This document shows positions 16,960 through 26,975 of a DNA stretch of 64,000 bases, piece after piece. A model generated the notes under the pieces. That model made no database searches, had not been told where the DNA came from, and was given only the letters and a program-made list of their open reading frames with translations. This DNA comes from Pseudovibrio exalbescens (GTDB lineage Bacteria > Pseudomonadota > Alphaproteobacteria > Rhizobiales > Stappiaceae), in assembly GCF_028737195.1 (NCBI RefSeq), contig NZ_JAQZAJ010000002.1, forward strand, positions 248,001 to 312,000, read 5' to 3'. The number at the start of each line of letters is the position of its first letter. The stretch's first letter is position 1. Position numbers and translations under genes: made by a program.

Positions 16960-19731
16960 GTGAAAGGCACAATTCGTTTTGCTAGTGTCGGCGCCATGAC
17001 GACAGCAGAAGCAAATACCTCCGCGAGCGACAAGGGGCGCGTAACCCCTATGATGGCTCAGTACATCGAAATAAAGACCGCAAATCCAGATAGCCTTCTG
17101 TTCTATCGGATGGGCGATTTCTACGAATTGTTTTTTGAAGACGCGGAGATTGCCTCTCAGGCGCTGGGCATCACTCTGACCAAGCGCGGCAAACATCAGG
17201 GTGACGATATTCCCATGTGCGGCGTGCCGGTTCATGCTGCCGATGACTATCTGCAAAAGCTGATTGGCTTGGGGCATCGGGTTGCTGTGTGTGAACAGAC
17301 CGAAGACCCGGCAGAAGCAAAAAAGCGCGGCTCCAAATCCGTGGTACGCCGTGACGTTGTTCGTCTTGTCACGCCGGGCACTTTGACCGAAGACCGCCTT
17401 CTGGACGCCCGCCAACATAATTTCCTCTGTGGCATTTCCCGCACCAAGCTTGGCGCTTCTGGTGAAGCAAGCCTCTTTGGTCTGGCATGGATTGACATCT
17501 CCACCGGCATATTCCGCGTGGCGGAAACCGATGATGTCCGCCTCGGCGCGGACCTAGCGCGCATCGATCCCTCGGAAATTGTTGTGGCGGACGGCCTGTT
17601 GCAGGAGCCGGAACTGCGCGTGGTCCTTGAACAGGCCTCAGGGGCGCTCTCTCCGGTACCACGCACCTTCTTTGAAGGCTCCACCGCTGCGGATCGCGTT
17701 GCCCAGTTCTTCAACGTGCGCACACTCGATGGCTTTGCCAACTATTCACGCGCCGAGCTTAGCGCCGCCGCTGGCATTCTGGCTTACATCGAAAAGACAC
17801 AGCTTGGCGAACGCCCGCCCATCGAGCCGCCGCAAAAGGAATCCTCCAGCGGTCAGATGCTGATCGATCCGGCGACCCGCGCCAATCTGGAGCTGACCCG
17901 CACCCTTGCGGGTGACCGCCGAGGAAGCCTGCTGTTTGCGATCGACAAGACCATCACCGGGGCGGGCTCCCGTTTGCTGACCAGCCGTCTTGCCAGCCCG
18001 CTGACAAACCCCTCTGAGATCCATCAGCGGCAGGAATCCCTCGCCTATTTCGTGGCCGACACAATGTTGCGGGACGATGTGCGTGGCCTCTTGAAAGCCG
18101 CGCCGGACATGTCCCGTGCTCTTTCCCGCCTCGCTGTGGATCGCGGCGGGCCGCGCGACCTTCAGGCCATTTCTCAGAGCTTGAAGTCCGCCCGTGACAT
18201 TGCCGGGCTTATCGCGTCCAGCAGCGCGCTGCCGGAAGAGCTTCAGCGTGGCCTTGCCGCTCTGGAAGCCGCGCCTCATGCTCTGGGTGAAAAGCTTGAT
18301 CAGGCAATCGCCGAAGATCCCCCACTCTTGAAGCGGGATGGCGGCTATGTGGCACGCGGTTACAACACCGATTTGGATGAGCTGAAAGCCCTGCGCGATG
18401 AGAGCCGCAAGGTGATCGCTCAGATGCAAGCCGATCTGTCGCAGGAGCTGGATGTCCGCTCGTTGAAGATCAAGCACAACAACGTGCTTGGCTGGTTCAT
18501 CGAAGCGCCAACGGCGCAGTGCGACGCCATGAAGAACAATCCGGAGCGCTTCATTCACCGCCAGAGCATGGCGGGCGCCATGCGCTTCACCACGACTGAA
18601 CTGGCAGAGCTTGAATCCAAAATCGCCAATGCCGGCGAGCGCGCCCTCGCCATAGAGCTGGAGATTTTTGCCGAACTGTCCAAGGCGGTCGTTGCCGCGA
18701 CGGCGGAAATCAAGGCTGCGTCCGATGCGCTCGCCATGTTGGACGTTTCCAGTTCACTGGCTGTGCTTGCTGAGGCTGAGAACTACACCCGCCCCGTGAT
18801 TGATGACAGCTTGTCCTTCGAAATCGTCGGCGGCCGTCATCCGGTCGTGGAACAGGCGCTGGCCAAGTCCTCCGGCGAGCCGTTCGTCGCCAACGATGCT
18901 CAGCTGGGACCGCAGGATGGCGCAGATCTGGGGCAGATTTGGCTGATCACCGGTCCAAACATGGCCGGTAAGTCCACGTTCTTGCGCCAAAACGCGTTGA
19001 TTGCCGTCCTCGCGCAGATTGGTGCGTTTGTCCCGGCAAGCTCTGCCCACATTGGTGTGGTGGACCGGCTTTTCTCCCGCGTGGGTGCAGCAGATGATCT
19101 GGCCCGGGGCCGCTCCACCTTCATGGTGGAAATGGTTGAAACGGCAGCCATTTTGAACCAGGCCACCGAGCGGTCGCTTGTCATTCTGGATGAAATCGGC
19201 CGTGGCACCGCAACGTTTGATGGACTCTCTATCGCTTGGGCGGCCATTGAGCACCTGCACGAGCAAAACCGCTGCCGTTCGCTTTTCGCCACCCACTACC
19301 ACGAGCTGACGGTGCTCTCCAAAAAGCTGAGCCGCCTTAACAATGCGACGGTGCGGGTCAAGGAATGGAACGGCGACGTGGTGTTCCTGCATGAAATCGT
19401 ACCCGGCGCGGCCGATCGCTCCTACGGTATTCAGGTGGCTAAGCTTGCTGGTCTGCCCGCGAGCGTGGTGCATCGTGCCGAAGGTGTCTTGAAGCAGCTG
19501 GAAGAGCAGGACCGCAAGGCCCCTTCCGAGGCGCTGATTGACGACCTGCCGCTGTTTGCGGGCATCTCAAAGCCACTGGATCAAATCCCGGAGACGCCGC
19601 CAGCGCCTCCTCCTGCTGCTGTGGAGCTGGAGGAGATGATCAAGGCACTTGATCCAGACGACATGACCCCTCGCCAAGCTCACGACAGCCTCTACGCCTT
19701 GAAGCAGAAGCTGCGCGAACTGGGAAGCTAA
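16960..19731 (+). CDS. mutS: DNA mismatch repair protein MutS
   Basis: Mismatch-sensing ATPase. The Phe-x-Glu mismatch wedge is in GDFYELF, Walker [11 protein letters not shown] at about residues 662-671, Walker [11 protein letters not shown], and THYHEL follows. 923 aa from GTG at 16960, which has AGGGA nine bases upstream; the ATG at 16996 lacks an RBS. N-terminal ~25 residues precede the conserved MMAQYIEIK. The stop overlaps the convergent dioxygenase stop by three bases (19728-19731). Confidence 0.96.
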   Translation: MKGTIRFASVGAMTTAEANTSASDKGRVTPMMAQYIEIKTANPDSLLFYRMGDFYELFFEDAEIASQALGITLTKRGKHQGDDIPMCGVPVHAADDYLQKLIGLGHRVAVCEQTEDPAEAKKRGSKSVVRRDVVRLVTPGTLTEDRLLDARQHNFLCGISRTKLGASGEASLFGLAWIDISTGIFRVAETDDVRLGADLARIDPSEIVVADGLLQEPELRVVLEQASGALSPVPRTFFEGSTAADRVAQFFNVRTLDGFANYSRAELSAAAGILAYIEKTQLGERPPIEPPQKESSSGQMLIDPATRANLELTRTLAGDRRGSLLFAIDKTITGAGSRLLTSRLASPLTNPSEIHQRQESLAYFVADTMLRDDVRGLLKAAPDMSRALSRLAVDRGGPRDLQAISQSLKSARDIAGLIASSSALPEELQRGLAALEAAPHALGEKLDQAIAEDPPLLKRDGGYVARGYNTDLDELKALRDESRKVIAQMQADLSQELDVRSLKIKHNNVLGWFIEAPTAQCDAMKNNPERFIHRQSMAGAMRFTTTELAELESKIANAGERALAIELEIFAELSKAVVAATAEIKAASDALAMLDVSSSLAVLAEAENYTRPVIDDSLSFEIVGGRHPVVEQALAKSSGEPFVANDAQLGPQDGADLGQIWLITGPNMAGKSTFLRQNALIAVLAQIGAFVPASSAHIGVVDRLFSRVGAADDLARGRSTFMVEMVETAAILNQATERSLVILDEIGRGTATFDGLSIAWAAIEHLHEQNRCRSLFATHYHELTVLSKKLSRLNNATVRVKEWNGDVVFLHEIVPGAADRSYGIQVAKLAGLPASVVHRAEGVLKQLEEQDRKAPSEALIDDLPLFAGISKPLDQIPETPPAPPPAAVELEEMIKALDPDDMTPRQAHDSLYALKQKLRELGS

Positions 19732-20528
19732 GCGGCTTTGGAGCGCTGGGCTTCAAACGAGCCGAACTCGTAGGCGCTCATGCTCAGGGTGCTGTAGGTG
19801 TAGCTGTGATGAATACGACGGCCGCGGGCATTGGCGCCTGCGGCCCCGCAAACCACCGCAAGCGGCAGCAAATGCTCGTCCGTTGGTAGAGCGCGGGTAT
19901 AGTCCGGATGGCTGGACAGGTTGATGACGGAGTTCGCGTCCGCCCGCTCCATGGCTTCTTTCACATGCTCATCAAAGTCCAGCGCCCACTGCGGTGTAGG
20001 GGTTTCATCGCTTCCAAGCTCTTTGAAGTTATGGATTGTGGCACCGGTGCCGATGATCAGAATGTCATTTTCCGCAAGCGGCGCCAGCGCCTTGCCGAGC
20101 TCGTAGCTGTCCATCAGATCATAATGTTTCGGAAGCGAAACTTGTACAACGGGGATGCCACCTTCGGGGTTGGACAAGGACAACGGAATCCACGCGCCGT
20201 GATCAAGGCCCCAGCCGCTGTCTTCCTGAATGGCAAGGCCCGCCCGGCAGGTGGTGCGCAGCACATGATCTACCAGACAACGCTTTGCTTCTGCAGCATA
20301 TTTGATCTTGTAGAGTTGATCGGGAAATCCGCGAAAATCATGTATCGTGTCCAGCACGCCGGGCGCGGAAACCTTCAGCGTATCGGTCTGCCAATGGGGA
20401 GAAATCATCACCACAGAGGCGGCGCTTCGAATGCGGTCTCCGATCCCGCTCAAGAATTCAGTAGCAGGTCCGGGCTTCAAGACCAGATCAGGTGCTCCAT
20501 GGGGAAGGAACAGAGGGTTCTGTTTCAT
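19728..20528 (-). CDS. Class III extradiol dioxygenase (DODA / YgiD-like)
   Basis: LigB-fold iron or zinc protein related to 4,5-DOPA extradiol dioxygenase. Likely metal and catalytic His are His10 (FLPHGAPD), His45 (SPHWQTDT), His110 (LDHGAW) and the His of GTGATIHNF. 266 aa is standard. Tail-to-tail overlap with mutS. Physiological substrate unknown; the DOPA name is by homology only. Confidence 0.85.
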   Translation of the reverse strand: MKQNPLFLPHGAPDLVLKPGPATEFLSGIGDRIRSAASVVMISPHWQTDTLKVSAPGVLDTIHDFRGFPDQLYKIKYAAEAKRCLVDHVLRTTCRAGLAIQEDSGWGLDHGAWIPLSLSNPEGGIPVVQVSLPKHYDLMDSYELGKALAPLAENDILIIGTGATIHNFKELGSDETPTPQWALDFDEHVKEAMERADANSVINLSSHPDYTRALPTDEHLLPLAVVCGAAGANARGRRIHHSYTYSTLSMSAYEFGSFEAQRSKAA

Positions 20529-20730
20529 GTGAAACCTGCGCTTCCATATTTTCTTAAATCACTTGCCTCCACTCTACAATTGTCTCTGAATATAAGTTAA
20601 TAGAGTTATTTTTGAAATCACTGTTCACTATATATGTACAATCTGGAGGGCTCCAAACATCGTGTTTTGCCCTCTGGAATTATGCAGGGTCTGCTGTTAG
20701 ACCTATGTCGAATAACTGACCGGGCGACAC

Positions 20731-21180
20731 ATGACACCATCATTGAAAATCAAGCGACTGGCCCATGCAGAAGGTTTGCAGCTGCCAGCCTACGAGTCTC
20801 GCGAAGCAGCGGGCATGGATCTGCGTGCAGCCATCGAGAGCACCCTTACATTGAAGCCGGGTGAGCGGGCCCTCATCGACACCGGCCTTTCCATGGCCAT
20901 TCCCCATGGATTTGAGGGTCAGGTGCGGCCACGTTCAGGCCTTGCTGCCAAGCATGGCGTCACTGTGCTCAACACGCCAGGCACCATCGATTCAGACTAC
21001 CGCGGTGAGGTGAAGGTCATCCTGATCAATCTGGGTCAGGAAGAGTTTGTGGTAGAGCGCGGCATGCGCATTGCCCAGCTTATCATCGCGCCGGTCACAC
21101 AGGCCCACATTCTGGAAGTTGCCCATCTCGATGACACCGAGCGTGGCGGCGGCGGCTTTGGTTCTTCAGGCACCCACTAG
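20731..21180 (+). CDS. dut: Deoxyuridine 5'-triphosphate nucleotidohydrolase
   Basis: Trimeric dUTPase. All five motifs are present: [42 protein letters not shown], and the P-loop-like [10 protein letters not shown]. 149 aa. It is followed after 12 bases by a HAD phosphatase on the same strand. The 200 bases upstream are AT-rich and carry promoter-like text but no second gene. Confidence 0.96.
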   Translation: MTPSLKIKRLAHAEGLQLPAYESREAAGMDLRAAIESTLTLKPGERALIDTGLSMAIPHGFEGQVRPRSGLAAKHGVTVLNTPGTIDSDYRGEVKVILINLGQEEFVVERGMRIAQLIIAPVTQAHILEVAHLDDTERGGGGFGSSGTH

Positions 21181-21192
21181 GGAACAAGAGGC

Positions 21193-21855
21193 ATGACACC
21201 GAAACTGATCATCTTTGATTGTGACGGCATTCTGGTGGACACGGAAAAGGTCGCCAACGAGGTGCTTTCCGGCTTCATCGCCCGAGCCGGCCTGACCATT
21301 ACGCCGGACGAGTGCCACCTGCGCTTCACGGGCCGCACGCTGGACACCATCCGGAGCCTTCTCATCGAAGAAGAAGGTCTTGATCTGGAAGAGGATTGGG
21401 CCGATCAGGTGCGCGCCGCCGATCTCGAGGCGTTCCAGAGCGGCATTGAGGCCATCCCCGGCATCAAGGATGTAGTGGAACAGGTGCGCGCCAGCGGCAT
21501 TCCCTACTGCGTTGGGTCCTCCGGCAAATATGAGAAGATGAACATGACCCTGGCAAGTGCGGGTCTGCTCGACTACTTCAAGGATGTGCTCTACTCGGCG
21601 CAGGATGTGCCACACGGCAAACCCTCTCCTGACATTTTTCTTTATGCGGCTAAGGGCATGAAAGTCGACCCGAAGGACTGCATCGTGATCGAAGACAGCT
21701 TGCCTGGCCTTCAGGCTGCTCGAGATGCGGGCATGGCGGCGTTTGGCTATGTGGCCGATCCCCTTTCCAATCCGGAAAAGGTTCGCGCACTGGGGGCAAC
21801 CCCCTTCGAGCGCATGGAAGATTTGCCAGCCCTGCTCGGCCTGCCCGGCGCGTAA
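21193..21855 (+). CDS. HAD-superfamily hydrolase (subfamily IA, phosphoglucomutase-like)
   Basis: Phosphatase of the Rossmann-like HAD fold. Nucleophile Asp9 and Asp11 in IFDCDGILVDTE, motif II Ser in VGSSGKYEK, motif III Lys in GKPSPDIF, motif IV Asp pair in VIEDSLPGLQAA. 220 aa with a helical cap between motifs I and II. Probably co-transcribed with dut. Substrate not determinable; sugar phosphate or nucleotide. Confidence 0.85.
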   Translation: MTPKLIIFDCDGILVDTEKVANEVLSGFIARAGLTITPDECHLRFTGRTLDTIRSLLIEEEGLDLEEDWADQVRAADLEAFQSGIEAIPGIKDVVEQVRASGIPYCVGSSGKYEKMNMTLASAGLLDYFKDVLYSAQDVPHGKPSPDIFLYAAKGMKVDPKDCIVIEDSLPGLQAARDAGMAAFGYVADPLSNPEKVRALGATPFERMEDLPALLGLPGA

Positions 21856-22060
21856 AGCGCATTTGTTCTGCAAGATGGTTCTAATCAGCGCGCATATTGG
21901 AATGAATTTCTATGGAGCTGCGAAAATTTAATCTCGTTTTTCCAAAATAGAAACTCTGACGCGCCCGTAAACCTCGCAGGTTGCATTCTGAATCACTAGA
22001 TTGATCTCCAAGACAATTAATGTTGCAGTAACGCAGCGTTTCACACCTTGGAGATCCGTC

Positions 22061-23023
22061 ATGAGCAATCCAGAAGTTGGCCGCGGTAAGATTTTTGGTT
22101 CGATCACCGAGACCATCGGCAACACGCCACTCGTTCGTCTCGACCGCCTTTCCGAAAAGTATGGCGTCAAAGCCAACATCCTCGCCAAGCTTGAGTTCTT
22201 CAACCCGATCGCCAGCGTGAAAGACCGCATCGGGGTTGCCATGATCGAAGCCATGGAAGCGGAAGGCACAATCACGCCCGGCCAGACCACGCTTGTTGAG
22301 CCAACCTCCGGCAATACCGGCATCGCGCTGGCATTCGTTGCGGCTGCGAAAGGATATAAGCTTATCCTCGTCATGCCAGAAACCATGTCCATAGAACGTC
22401 GCAAGATGCTGAAGCTGATGGGCGCCGAGTTGGAGCTCACGGAAGGGCCAAAGGGCATGAAAGGCGCGATCGCGCGTGCCAACGAGCTGGTGGAAGAAAT
22501 TCCCGGCGCAATCATCCCGCAGCAGTTCGAAAACCCGGCCAACCCGGAGATCCACCGCAACACCACGGCGCTGGAAATCTGGAACGACACCAACGGTGAA
22601 GTGGATGTGTTCATCTCCGGCATTGGCACCGGCGGCACCATCACCGGCGTTTCTCAGGTACTGAAGGAAAAGAAGCCTTCCGTTCATGTTGTCGCGGTTG
22701 AACCGGAAGACAGCCCGGTTCTTTCTGGCGGAGAGCCCGGCCCCCACAAGATCCAGGGCATCGGCGCGGGCTTTGTCCCGGGTGTTCTGGACACTGAGGT
22801 CTACGATGAGATTGTCAAGGTAAGCAATGACGATGCCTTTGCCCGCGCCCGTGAAGTGGCCAAGCTGGAGGGTGTACCGGTTGGGATCTCATCCGGCGCA
22901 GCGCTTACAGCCGCGGTTCGCGTTGGTCAGCGTGAGGACATGGCAGGAAAGAACATCGTTGTCATCATCCCAAGCTTTGCTGAGCGCTATCTCTCAACCG
23001 CTCTTTTTGAAGGCCTCGAATAA
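22061..23023 (+). CDS. cysK: Cysteine synthase A (O-acetylserine sulfhydrylase)
   Basis: PLP enzyme making cysteine from O-acetylserine and sulfide. PLP Lys54 in [11 protein letters not shown], substrate loop TSGNTG, phosphate loop GTGGTITG. 320 aa from the ATG at 22061 with GGAG seven bases upstream; the open frame to 22001 lacks an RBS. Monocistronic by position, ending at a hairpin shared with convergent folC. Confidence 0.95.
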   Translation: MSNPEVGRGKIFGSITETIGNTPLVRLDRLSEKYGVKANILAKLEFFNPIASVKDRIGVAMIEAMEAEGTITPGQTTLVEPTSGNTGIALAFVAAAKGYKLILVMPETMSIERRKMLKLMGAELELTEGPKGMKGAIARANELVEEIPGAIIPQQFENPANPEIHRNTTALEIWNDTNGEVDVFISGIGTGGTITGVSQVLKEKKPSVHVVAVEPEDSPVLSGGEPGPHKIQGIGAGFVPGVLDTEVYDEIVKVSNDDAFARAREVAKLEGVPVGISSGAALTAAVRVGQREDMAGKNIVVIIPSFAERYLSTALFEGLE

Positions 23024-23051
23024 GCCAACGGATTGATGATTCACGTGAAAT

Positions 23052-23072
23052 AGGGAGGCCATTGGCCTCCCT
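23052..23072. terminator. Hairpin between cysK and folC
   Basis: AGGGAGGCC/GGCCTCCCT, 9 bp with an ATT loop, followed by TTGTGCGTTT. T run is poor but location between convergent genes fits a terminator. Confidence 0.65.
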
Positions 23073-23086
23073 TGTGCGTTTGGGGC

Positions 23087-24427
23087 TCAGGTTGGCGGTG
23101 TACCGTTTTCCTGAAGCACCTCGCCTGCCAGATAAAGCGAACCGCAAAAGAGAACGCGCCCAGGCGACATCTGATCCGCCAGATGGCCCTTCAGCTCTCT
23201 CAGCGCTTCATCCAGCGTCTCGCAAGGTGTTGCCTCCATACCGGCCTGCCGAACGTACTGTGCCAGCTCAGCGGGGCTGCGTCCCAGTGAGGTGGTTGTC
23301 AGCGGCACGGTGAGTACATGGCGGGCCAAGCCTTCAAAATTGGCAAAGAAACCAACCGGGTCCTTGGTCTTCATCATTCCGGCAATGAGAAACAGCGGAC
23401 GAGAGCTTTGCTCTTCCAGGTCCGCCATGAACGTGGCGGCAACCTGCCCCGCTCCCGGATTGTGGCCCCCATCCACCCAGATGTCAGTGAGCAGTGGCAA
23501 TTCGTCCACCAGGCCGCCATCGGTAAGGGATTGCATGCGCGCTGGCCAGTTCACATTGCGCAGGGCCTTTTCAACCTGGGGTGAGAACGCGGTTGGATCT
23601 TGCAAAAAGCCTGCCGCCCGTACGGCAGCCAGAGCCACTCCAGCGTTTTCCAGCTGGTGCCTTCCCGGCAATTTGGGCAGTACCAGATCGAACAGACCGT
23701 TCTCATCCTGATAAACAAGGCGGCCGCGCTCTTCATAGGCACTGAACTCTTGCCCGAACAGCTGAAAAGGTGCCTTGTTGCGCGCTGCTTGCCGCTCCAG
23801 CACTGGCAGAACTGCTTCCTGCTGGGTTGCGCTGATCACCGGACGCTCTGGTTTGATGATGCCCGCCTTTTCCTTGGCAATGCCTGCAAGGTCGTTGCCG
23901 AGGAAGTCTTCGTGGTCCAGAGAAATTGGCGTGATGATGCTGACCAATGGATCGGGGATGACGTTGGTTGCGTCCAAAATACCGCCCAGCCCTACTTCCA
24001 GCACCACAACATCCGCCGGCTCTCTGGCAAACAGCCAGAACGCGGCTGCCGTGGTCGCCTCGAAAAAGGTGATGGCCTGCCCGTCTGCTGCGGTCTCCAC
24101 CGCCTCCAGCGCTTCAAGAAGCTTGCGATCACTCACAAACGCGCCTTTTTCGCCAAGGCGGATACGTTCATTGAACCGCACCAGATGTGGTGAGGTATAG
24201 ACGTGAACCCGCTTTCCTTCCGCCTCCAGCAGCGCGCGAACAAACGCGCCCGTGGAGCCCTTGCCGTTCGTTCCGGCGATATGAAACACCGGCGGCAGCG
24301 CGAGATGCGGGTTGCCGAGCTTTTCCAGAAGCCGAAGAATGCGATCCAGCGAAAGGTCAATCTCGGCAGGATGCAATGTCATCAGGCGCTTCAGGGCGTC
24401 TTGCACGCGGGTCTGCACTTTCGTCAT
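23087..24427 (-). CDS. folC: Bifunctional dihydrofolate synthase / folylpolyglutamate synthase
   Basis: Mur-ligase-like ATPase adding glutamate to dihydropteroate and folates. P-loop GTNGKGSTGAF, the conserved GLGGILDATNV, and DGGHNPGA in the C-terminal part. 446 aa from the ATG at 24427; a GTG four codons upstream is possible. It lies downstream of accD but a strong intrinsic terminator sits between them, so it may need its own promoter or read-through. Confidence 0.93.
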   Translation of the reverse strand: MTKVQTRVQDALKRLMTLHPAEIDLSLDRILRLLEKLGNPHLALPPVFHIAGTNGKGSTGAFVRALLEAEGKRVHVYTSPHLVRFNERIRLGEKGAFVSDRKLLEALEAVETAADGQAITFFEATTAAAFWLFAREPADVVVLEVGLGGILDATNVIPDPLVSIITPISLDHEDFLGNDLAGIAKEKAGIIKPERPVISATQQEAVLPVLERQAARNKAPFQLFGQEFSAYEERGRLVYQDENGLFDLVLPKLPGRHQLENAGVALAAVRAAGFLQDPTAFSPQVEKALRNVNWPARMQSLTDGGLVDELPLLTDIWVDGGHNPGAGQVAATFMADLEEQSSRPLFLIAGMMKTKDPVGFFANFEGLARHVLTVPLTTTSLGRSPAELAQYVRQAGMEATPCETLDEALRELKGHLADQMSPGRVLFCGSLYLAGEVLQENGTPPT

Positions 24428-24450
24428 CACAGGGAACACTCCTGCCTTAC

Positions 24451-24479
24451 AAAAAAGTCCGGCAAAAGGCCGGACTTTT
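24451..24479. terminator. Strong terminator between accD and folC
   Basis: AAAAGTCCGG/CCGGACTTTT (24453-24462, 24470-24479), extendable by one pair. On the minus strand the stem is followed by TTTTTT. It lies between two same-strand genes normally treated as one operon. Confidence 0.85.
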
Positions 24480-24504
24480 AAAGCTTCAAATGGCAGCTTC
24501 GAGG

Positions 24505-25446
24505 TCAGGCGCTGGCAGCGTCTGCGCTCTCTTTTTCTGCGGGAGCCTCAAGGGCCTTTGGTTCGTCCTCCGCTGCGTCCAGCTTCGGCAGCGCAGGTTC
24601 GCGCTTCATGAAGATGTTGCAGAGGTTGGAAATGGTATCGCGCATCTCATGGCGATGCACCACCTTGTCCACCATGCCGTGGTCAAGCAGGTATTCTGAG
24701 CGCTGGAAGCCTTCAGGAAGCTTTTCGCGAATGGTCTGCTCAATCACACGCTGGCCGGCAAAGCCGATCAGCGCACCCGGCTCCGCCAGATGTACGTCAC
24801 CCAGCATGGCGTAGGACGCCGTCACGCCGCCAGTCGTCGGGTTGGTCAGAACCACGATGTATGGCAGGCCTGCTTCGCGCAGCATCTGCACCGCAACGGT
24901 TGTGCGCGGCAGCTGCATCAGGGAAAGGATGCCTTCCTGCATACGCGCGCCGCCGGAAGCAGCAAACATGACAAACGGTGTCTTGTTCTCAACGGCTGTT
25001 TCCATGCCCTTGATGATCGCTTCACCAGCGGCCATGCCCAAAGACCCACCCATGAAGGCAAAGTCCTGCACGGCAACGGTCATGTCAGTGCCATGCACCT
25101 TGCCCTGAGCCACCAGAACGGAATCGTCCAGCTCAGTCTTGGTCTTGGCGTCCTTCAGTCGGTCCACGTATTTCTTTTGATCGCGGAACTTCAGAGGATC
25201 CTGAGCCACTTCTGGTGTTTTGATCTTGGTATACGCACCTTCGTCGAAGAAGTACTCTAGGCGCTTCTTCGCGGTGATGCGCATATGGAAGTTTGAGTTC
25301 GGCACGACCCACTGGTTGGCTTCCAGGTCCCGATGGAAAACCATTTCCCCGGTTTCCGGGCACTTGATCCAGAGGTTCTCCGGCACATCGCGCTTTTCCC
25401 AAAAGCTGCGGATCTTTGGCCGAACGACGTTATTAATCCAGTTCAC
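24505..25446 (-). CDS. accD: Acetyl-CoA carboxylase carboxyltransferase subunit beta
   Basis: Transfers the carboxyl group from biotin to acetyl-CoA to make malonyl-CoA for the fab genes. Crotonase-like fold with [11 protein letters not shown] and [10 protein letters not shown]. Start is GTG at 25446 (MNWINN fits the family) with AGGG upstream. 313 aa. The N-terminal zinc ribbon keeps only Cys29 (KCPETG) where E. coli has four Cys, a degeneration I recall from other alphaproteobacteria. Follows trpA. Confidence 0.94.
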   Translation of the reverse strand: MNWINNVVRPKIRSFWEKRDVPENLWIKCPETGEMVFHRDLEANQWVVPNSNFHMRITAKKRLEYFFDEGAYTKIKTPEVAQDPLKFRDQKKYVDRLKDAKTKTELDDSVLVAQGKVHGTDMTVAVQDFAFMGGSLGMAAGEAIIKGMETAVENKTPFVMFAASGGARMQEGILSLMQLPRTTVAVQMLREAGLPYIVVLTNPTTGGVTASYAMLGDVHLAEPGALIGFAGQRVIEQTIREKLPEGFQRSEYLLDHGMVDKVVHRHEMRDTISNLCNIFMKREPALPKLDAAEDEPKALEAPAEKESADAASA

Positions 25447-25523
25447 GGGCAACCCTGCCAGTTGTTGATGTTATGATCGATTTGATTGACTGGAACAGAC
25501 CCTGCTCCAGCAAAAGTAAATGC

Positions 25524-26354
25524 TTAGCCCCGAGCGCTTTCTACACCCTCACGTAGTGCGCGCACGGTCCCGATAACAGCATCTTTTGTTCCATTTGTGG
25601 CCCGGCCGTCTGCATCCAGACTTTCGCGGATAGCTTCCACAAGCACCGAGCCAACAACAACGCCATCTGCGTGGCGGCCAATGTCTCGTGCCTGTTCAGC
25701 AGTCTTCACGCCAAAGCCAACGGCGACCGGCAAATCGGTATGCTGTTTGATCCGGGAAACGGAGCTCGCCACAGCCTGCGTATCAGCACTGGCGCTCCCC
25801 GTGACACCTGTCACTGAGACGTAATAAACGAAACCGGAAGTGTTGGCTAGCACAGCAGGCAAACGTTTTTCATCAGTGGTCGGCGTTGCAAGGCGAATGA
25901 AGTTCAAACCACCCTTCAGGGCGGGAATGCACAGTTCCTCATCTTCCTCAGCAGGAACGTCCACGACGATCAAGCCATCGACACCGGCTTCCTTCGCCTC
26001 GGCGACAAACTTGTCAGAGCCACGAACGTAGATCGGGTTGTAGTAACCCATGAGGATGATTGGGGTTTCATCGTCCTTTTCGCGAAACTTGCGCACCATG
26101 TCCAAGGTCTTGTCCATGGACTGGCCAGCCTTCAACGCACGCTGCGTTGCCAGCTGAATTGGCACACCTTCGGCCATGGGGTCAGAGAACGGCATGCCCA
26201 GCTCAATCACATCGCTGCCAGCCGCTGGAAGGGCCTCCAATATCTCTTGGGACGTTTCCAGATCTGGATCGCCAGCCGTGATGAAGGTCACGAGGGCTGG
26301 CCGACCCTCGGCTTTGAGTTTGGCAAATCGCCGATCAATACGCGTCTCTGTCAT
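25524..26354 (-). CDS. trpA: Tryptophan synthase alpha chain
   Basis: Cleaves indole-3-glycerol phosphate and channels indole to TrpB. TIM barrel with catalytic Glu51 in [10 protein letters not shown]. The second catalytic acid, Asp60 in E. coli (ADGP), is Glu62 here (AEGV), checked on the DNA at 26169-26171. Phosphate loops GFGVKTAEQ and [11 protein letters not shown] are intact. 276 aa. It heads trpA-accD-folC, normally downstream of trpF-trpB but here 11 kb upstream of them. Confidence 0.94.
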   Translation of the reverse strand: MTETRIDRRFAKLKAEGRPALVTFITAGDPDLETSQEILEALPAAGSDVIELGMPFSDPMAEGVPIQLATQRALKAGQSMDKTLDMVRKFREKDDETPIILMGYYNPIYVRGSDKFVAEAKEAGVDGLIVVDVPAEEDEELCIPALKGGLNFIRLATPTTDEKRLPAVLANTSGFVYYVSVTGVTGSASADTQAVASSVSRIKQHTDLPVAVGFGVKTAEQARDIGRHADGVVVGSVLVEAIRESLDADGRATNGTKDAVIGTVRALREGVESARG

Positions 26355-26624
26355 TTACCCCGACCAATTGGTGTGCTTGGAGAAAGTTCTCCACGAATTC
26401 GCTGCACATGGATGTAGGGGTGAGACCTATGCGCTGTCAACAAACAGCTCGGTCAAACGAGGTGTTTTGGCTGATTTTTTACCACTGGCGGTTAATGCGC
26501 GGGCCAAAACCCAAGGGTCATCCATAGCAAGTCACAGAGAGTATCGGTTTGTTTACACCTTTCGCGGAAGATGTTGCCCTAACGTAATCAAAGAAAAACA
26601 ATCCTGAAGTAACAGGAGCTGGCA

Positions 26625-26975
26625 GTGTTTCTGAACTATTTTGCCTTGTTTCTCATCATCTTTGTGATTTTGGTTGTGGTGTACGGCATCGTCTACATCC
26701 ACGACATTCCCTACAAGATCGCCGAGAAACGCGAACACCCCCACAAGGACGCCATCTATGCGGCCGGGTGGGTGTCCCTGTTCACGCTTCATGCCATTTG
26801 GCCATTTCTCTGGATCTGGGCAACCATGTACCAGAAGGACCGTGGCTATGGCTTTGGCACCCTCAAGCGCAAAGAAGAGGAGCTGGAAGCCAAGGTTGAT
26901 GAACTCACTGCTCAGATCGCGGCCATGCAACAAAGGCTGCAGGCGTTTGATGACGCAAAGCAGGGGGGCAACTGA
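26625..26975 (+). CDS. DUF3302 membrane protein (YiaW-like)
   Basis: Small inner-membrane protein with two hydrophobic segments (about residues 3-25 and 46-68) and a C-terminal coiled coil (about 80-112, heptad-rich KEEELEAKVDELTAQI). 116 aa. GTG start with AGGAG six bases upstream. The stop overlaps the HlyD-like start (TGATG). The E. coli yiaW-yiaV pair has the same two families. Function unknown. Confidence 0.8.
   Translation: MFLNYFALFLIIFVILVVVYGIVYIHDIPYKIAEKREHPHKDAIYAAGWVSLFTLHAIWPFLWIWATMYQKDRGYGFGTLKRKEEELEAKVDELTAQIAAMQQRLQAFDDAKQGGN

Noticed and set aside
17746-18558. Minus-strand frame within mutS
   Set aside because: Shadow of the high-GC mutS coding frame.
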